NCBI RefSeq assembly: GCF_016860605.1
Contig: NZ_BNJR01000017.1
Span: 62,001-126,000 of the forward strand
Length of the DNA stretch: 64,000 nt
Direction: 5' to 3'
From: Lentilactobacillus fungorum
Lineage (GTDB): Bacteria > Bacillota > Bacilli > Lactobacillales > Lactobacillaceae
Of the stretch, positions 60,582-64,000 are shown piece by piece. The notes below the pieces were generated by a model. That model did no database searches and had not been told where the DNA came from. It saw only the letters and a list, made by a program, of their open reading frames with translations. The position numbers and the translations under genes were made by a program. Position 1 is the first letter of the stretch. Each line of letters starts with the position of its first letter.

Positions 60582-61556
60582 ATGAAATCAGTACAAGGTA
60601 AGAAATCCAGCTTTCGCATCATCAAAAAAGCCGCTACGATCGCATTATTCTCCGCTGGCTTAGCAACTTTTGCCGGTGTTGGTGTCCAAAACGGTGCCGG
60701 TTTATTTAGTTCACCAGCAGTCACTGCTTCAGCAGATACCACTGCCACTGCTCAACCAACGACTAACCAATTATTCAGCGTTAACACTCGCTATGGTAGC
60801 CAAACGACACTCAACACTAATTCGTTCGCGCAGTTAACGCAATCGCAATATAATGATTACGGCTACGCAACTACTAACAAGAAGCTTGACTTAACCAAAG
60901 ACTTCTCGGTTACTGGTCGGCTTTATTTAGGCAGCCGGGTTGATGGCGGTGGCGATGCCTTTAACATCTTATTTAGCCCTGACAATCCAAATACCTTGCG
61001 GCCAGCTTCAAGTACTGGCGGCATGCTCGGGATGAACGGCTTGGCCAGTTCATTTGGCTTGGTATTTGACGAACACTATAACTCTGATTCATCATACGGC
61101 GACTTCCAGAACAAATCATGGTGGCAAGGTGGCCGTTATGAAGGCGTTGTTTCTTGGCGAACAACCAGTCCTGATGGTACGCTAAATTCTAACAAGCGCC
61201 AAGATACCGGCATTGGTTTTGCCTCTGCCCAATCAGCTGACGAAAAAGCCCAAGTTGTTTCAATGAACAAGGACATGATTAATGGTCAAGGTCATCCATT
61301 TGCCATTAACTATAACGCTGCCACCAGCACCATTACCATTTCTGTGCCTGACAACTCATACTCAGGTGCCTTTGGTCGTGACGCTCAATTAGTTTACACG
61401 AAGACCGGCGCTATCAGTGGTTCAACTTGGACCAAGCAAGTAACCTCACAGCAAAAGAAAGACGGCTTATACCTGTCATTTGCCGGGGTTACCGGTGCTA
61501 AAGATTACAACAACTTTGCGGTTGCCATTGACAGCACAAATAATATCAACAACTAA
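60582..61556 (+). CDS. Secreted L-type lectin-domain protein
   Basis: A 324-residue exported protein: a long signal peptide (about 1-46, ending in VTASA-D), then a single L-type lectin domain (about 60-318). GGDAFNILFSPDNPN, GGMLGMNGLASSFGLVFDEHYNSD, SWRTTSPDG and DGLYLSFAG closely match the N-terminal lectin of the giant adhesin at 4721-13417. It lacks repeats and a wall anchor, so it is probably released or held loosely. The start is ATG 60582 behind AAGGGGG. It could bind the same glycan as the adhesin (inference). Confidence 0.87.
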   Translation: MKSVQGKKSSFRIIKKAATIALFSAGLATFAGVGVQNGAGLFSSPAVTASADTTATAQPTTNQLFSVNTRYGSQTTLNTNSFAQLTQSQYNDYGYATTNKKLDLTKDFSVTGRLYLGSRVDGGGDAFNILFSPDNPNTLRPASSTGGMLGMNGLASSFGLVFDEHYNSDSSYGDFQNKSWWQGGRYEGVVSWRTTSPDGTLNSNKRQDTGIGFASAQSADEKAQVVSMNKDMINGQGHPFAINYNAATSTITISVPDNSYSGAFGRDAQLVYTKTGAISGSTWTKQVTSQQKKDGLYLSFAGVTGAKDYNNFAVAIDSTNNINN

Positions 61557-61582
61557 TCGACTTTAACTACATTTTTTAAAAA

Positions 61583-61634
61583 AACTAAAACGACCGTTCG
61601 GCGAGATTATTTCTCGTTGAACGGTCGTTTTAAA
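61583..61634. terminator. Bidirectional terminator
   Basis: AAAACGACCGTTC and GAACGGTCGTTTT form a 13-bp stem with an inner CGAGA/TCTCG hairpin and A/T runs at both ends, between convergent genes. Confidence 0.85.
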
Positions 61635-61641
61635 TATGATT

Positions 61642-63903
61642 TTAGGATCGCATTTGATTATATGCTTTAAGGGCAACTCCTGTCCGTGATTGGGAAACTT
61701 GTTGTGCTCGTTCCGGTATCCCAGCATATAATATTTGGCCGCCATAAATTCCAGCATCCGGGCCAACATCAATCAGCCAGTCGGCTTTACTAATCACTTC
61801 CAGATTATGTTCCACAATGATTAGTGTATTGCCAGCCGCTACCAGTTCATCAAATAAACGAATCAACTTGGCAACATCTTTCATATGCAACCCTGCCGTC
61901 GGTTCATCCAGCAGATAAATTGTCCCGGTTTTGTTCAACTGAACTGCCAACTTTAATCGTTGCAGTTCACCACCAGATAAGGTTGTCAACGGTTGGCCCA
62001 ACGTAAGATAGTCCAAGCCCACCTTTTGCATATTAATTAATTTGCGGTCAATTTCGGGGGTCTGCTTAAAAAACTGAATTGCCGATTCGATCGGCATGTT
62101 AAGTACCTCACTGATGTTTTTGCCGTTGTAGTGATGACCAAGCGCTTCATCATTATAGCGTTTACCATGACACATCTCACATTCTTGAACCACTGGATCC
62201 ATGAACGCCATGTTTGTAATGGTCACGCCCTTCCCCTTACACCTTGGACAAGCACCCTTGCCGTTATAGCTAAACAAGCTGGTAGACGTTCCCGTTGCCT
62301 TGGCAAATAACTTACGAATGTCGTCTAAAATGTTAAGATAAGTCACTGGCGTTGAGCGAATATTAGTCCCAATGGCCCCTTGAGAAAGATCAATATAAGG
62401 AACCTTTAGCTGGCGCTTGAGTGCGTCCACCAATGAACTTTTACCAGAGCCGGCAACGCCTGAAATAACCGTTTCAACGCCCAACGGTATCTCGACCGAT
62501 ACATCCTTTAAATTATGGGTAGTGACATGCTTTAAACTAACTGTCTTCGTCAATTGGCGGGGTGGCCGATAAGTAAGCGGTCGCTTTAAAAGGGTCCCAG
62601 TCATCGTATTGCTGGTCAATAAGGCTTGATAAGTGCCGGTAAAGGTGATCCTGCCACCATTTTTACCGGCCTGCGGGCCAATTTCAACCACGTAATCGGC
62701 AATCGGCATTAGCTCTGGGTTATGCTCCACAACTAAAATGGTGTTGCCCTTCTTTTTGAGATTAATCAGCGCGTTTTTGATCAGCTGAATGTCGTGGGGA
62801 TGCAACCCCACGCTGGGTTCATCTAAAATATAAACCATATCAACCAATTCACTCGTCAAAAACTTAGCAATCTTGATTCGCTGGGTTTCACCGCCGGACA
62901 ATGTTTCTGTGCTTCGATCAAGGGTAAGATAACCCAAGCCGATATCAACCAATGATTGAATTTTGACCGCAACTTCTCGAATCACATCGGCAACTAGTGG
63001 GATTTTGATTGCATGCAGAAATTGCAGTGCGTGGACCAAATCCATCGCTAAGACATCTGCAATGTTTAACCCATTAATTTGACAGGTCAAGACTTCTGGC
63101 CGTAATCGAGTGCCATGACAATCTGGGCATGGCCGCCGGGTTACAATTTGGGCAAGGGCTTCCTTATGATGTTCTGCTTCGCGCTTGCCGATAATTGAAC
63201 GCCTGATTCGAGGAATGACCCCTTCATACAATGCGGTCCGCGGCCACTTCTCAGGTGCATTTTTAAGTCGTTGCTGAGGCGCGTTTAACAATAAATCCAT
63301 CTCTTGGTCGGTGTAATCCTTTAGTGGCTTATCATTATCAAACAAACCACTATAGGCATAGCGCCGCCAGCGCCAAGTATGAGGGCCAAAACTCACAAAC
63401 GTAATGGCGCCCTGGTTAAGTGATTTGTTGGGGTCAATCAAGGCTTTAGCATCAATATCATCAACATAGCCTAATCCTTGGCAAGTCGGACACATCCCCT
63501 GTGGCAGGTTAAATGAGAAGGTATCCGAATAACCGACAAATGGCTTGCCAGCCCGTGAAAACAGCAATCGCAATAACGAATAAATCCCGGTATACGTCGA
63601 GAGCGTTGAGCGGGCATTTTTACCAATCCGCTTTTGTTCAATCACAATTGCCACTGGTAGATGGTCAATCCGTTTAACCTGAGGCTGACCATATTTTGGC
63701 AAATATTGCTGGGTGAAACTTGGAAAAGTTTCGTTTAACTCCCGGCGTGATGCTGCAGCAATCGTATCAAATACTAATGAAGACTTGCCGGATCCGGATA
63801 ATCCCGCAAATACGGTGATTTGATACTTTGGGATTTTTAAATTCACGTGCTTTAAATTATTTTGATGGGCATCATAGACTTCGATTGCCCCGCGTTCGAA
63901 CAT
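61642..63903 (-). CDS. Short UvrA-like ABC ATPase (UvrA2 type)
   Basis: A 753-residue relative of UvrA, about 190 residues shorter than repair UvrA. Two ABC halves are seen: Walker A GLSGSGKSS and GVAGSGKSS, signatures LSGGETQRIK and LSGGELQRLK, and Walker B with DEPSVGLH and DEPTAGLH. Zinc-binding Cys pairs are kept (CPTCQG, CPDCHG, CPRCKG, CEMCHG). The region between the first Walker A and signature is shortened, consistent with loss of much of the UvrB-binding/insertion domain. Such proteins are linked to drug tolerance and DNA-lesion binding. The start is ATG 63903 after AAGGAGG. Confidence 0.9.
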   Translation of the reverse strand: MFERGAIEVYDAHQNNLKHVNLKIPKYQITVFAGLSGSGKSSLVFDTIAAASRRELNETFPSFTQQYLPKYGQPQVKRIDHLPVAIVIEQKRIGKNARSTLSTYTGIYSLLRLLFSRAGKPFVGYSDTFSFNLPQGMCPTCQGLGYVDDIDAKALIDPNKSLNQGAITFVSFGPHTWRWRRYAYSGLFDNDKPLKDYTDQEMDLLLNAPQQRLKNAPEKWPRTALYEGVIPRIRRSIIGKREAEHHKEALAQIVTRRPCPDCHGTRLRPEVLTCQINGLNIADVLAMDLVHALQFLHAIKIPLVADVIREVAVKIQSLVDIGLGYLTLDRSTETLSGGETQRIKIAKFLTSELVDMVYILDEPSVGLHPHDIQLIKNALINLKKKGNTILVVEHNPELMPIADYVVEIGPQAGKNGGRITFTGTYQALLTSNTMTGTLLKRPLTYRPPRQLTKTVSLKHVTTHNLKDVSVEIPLGVETVISGVAGSGKSSLVDALKRQLKVPYIDLSQGAIGTNIRSTPVTYLNILDDIRKLFAKATGTSTSLFSYNGKGACPRCKGKGVTITNMAFMDPVVQECEMCHGKRYNDEALGHHYNGKNISEVLNMPIESAIQFFKQTPEIDRKLINMQKVGLDYLTLGQPLTTLSGGELQRLKLAVQLNKTGTIYLLDEPTAGLHMKDVAKLIRLFDELVAAGNTLIIVEHNLEVISKADWLIDVGPDAGIYGGQILYAGIPERAQQVSQSRTGVALKAYNQMRS

Positions 63904-63959
63904 GCGACCCCTCCTTTTTATTACAATCAGCTGGTAGGTTTCTTGTAAATATGCTGTTT

Positions 63960-64000
63960 GATCGAGCGGTAACGTGCCTCAGCAAGCAGAAATCCCGGCA
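63960..64000 (+). repeat. Partial copy of the dispersed palindromic repeat (I) at the window edge
   Basis: GTAACGTGCCTCAGCAAGCAGAAATCCCGGCA resembles the left end of the repeat family (GC.AAGCAGAAA..CCGCA). The element continues beyond the window. Confidence 0.5.

Noticed and set aside
1-64000. CRISPR array
   Set aside because: The repeats are palindromic intergenic elements of about 120 bp, or about 85-bp tandem units, without short regular repeats and unique spacers, and no cas gene is present.

Overview
The window reads as a chromosomal segment of a Lactobacillaceae species. The support is low to moderate GC content, many TTG and GTG starts behind strong AGGAGG-type ribosome binding sites, several surface proteins ending in DUF5776-type repeats, an aggregation-promoting-factor-like LysM protein, a choloylglycine hydrolase, and an NhaC-family transporter behind a T-box leader. 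A hiochi/silage-type genus such as Secundilactobacillus or Lentilactobacillus is possible, but I cannot fix the genus from sequence alone. I see no rRNA, tRNA, CRISPR array, prophage or intact insertion sequence.

Layout. 0.35-4.5 kb: a MacB-type ABC exporter, a secreted matrixin-type protease and two small proteins of unknown function. 4.7-17.3 kb: a cell-surface island with a 2,898-residue lectin/helical-repeat adhesin, two TetR-type regulators, a probable small RNA and a secreted propeller protein with a coiled-coil insert. 18-25.6 kb: the thiMDE thiamine-salvage operon, an SDR, a GNAT, an aldo/keto reductase and a second DUF5776 surface protein. 26-33 kb: an RlmCD-like rRNA methyltransferase, glycerol kinase and small proteins. 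33.4-34.3 kb: a gene-free stretch that I read as three tandem copies of a C-rich small RNA gene. 35-40 kb: purB and purA-guaC around a PurR-type operator, then an esterase. 40-51 kb: a BspA-like surface protein, the LysM/Apf protein, a T-box-controlled NhaC transporter, thioredoxin/TerC, a GH73 glucosaminidase and a choloylglycine hydrolase family enzyme. 51-64 kb: an MMPL transporter, an NlpC/P60 hydrolase, an acyltransferase, an LtaS-type lipoteichoic acid synthase, an ion channel, a second lectin protein and a short UvrA-like ATPase.

Three themes tie the region together. Much of the coding capacity concerns the cell surface: adhesins, wall hydrolases, LTA synthesis and exported proteins. 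A dispersed palindromic repeat of about 120 bp occurs in roughly twenty copies in at least eight places, often directly in front of ribosome binding sites, and its arms vary in a base-paired, compensatory way. Several RNA-level control elements are visible: a T-box, a thiM attenuator-like hairpin and the small RNA cluster.

The best candidate for an undescribed system is 33.46-34.27 kb. Each of the three copies has an 11-bp-period direct repeat TTCACA-N5-TTCACA at the same distance from its -10 box, three UCCC-type motifs of which two sit in hairpin loops, and a Rho-independent terminator. This layout resembles the multicopy LhrC (Listeria) and csRNA (Streptococcus) small RNAs that pair with Shine-Dalgarno sequences.
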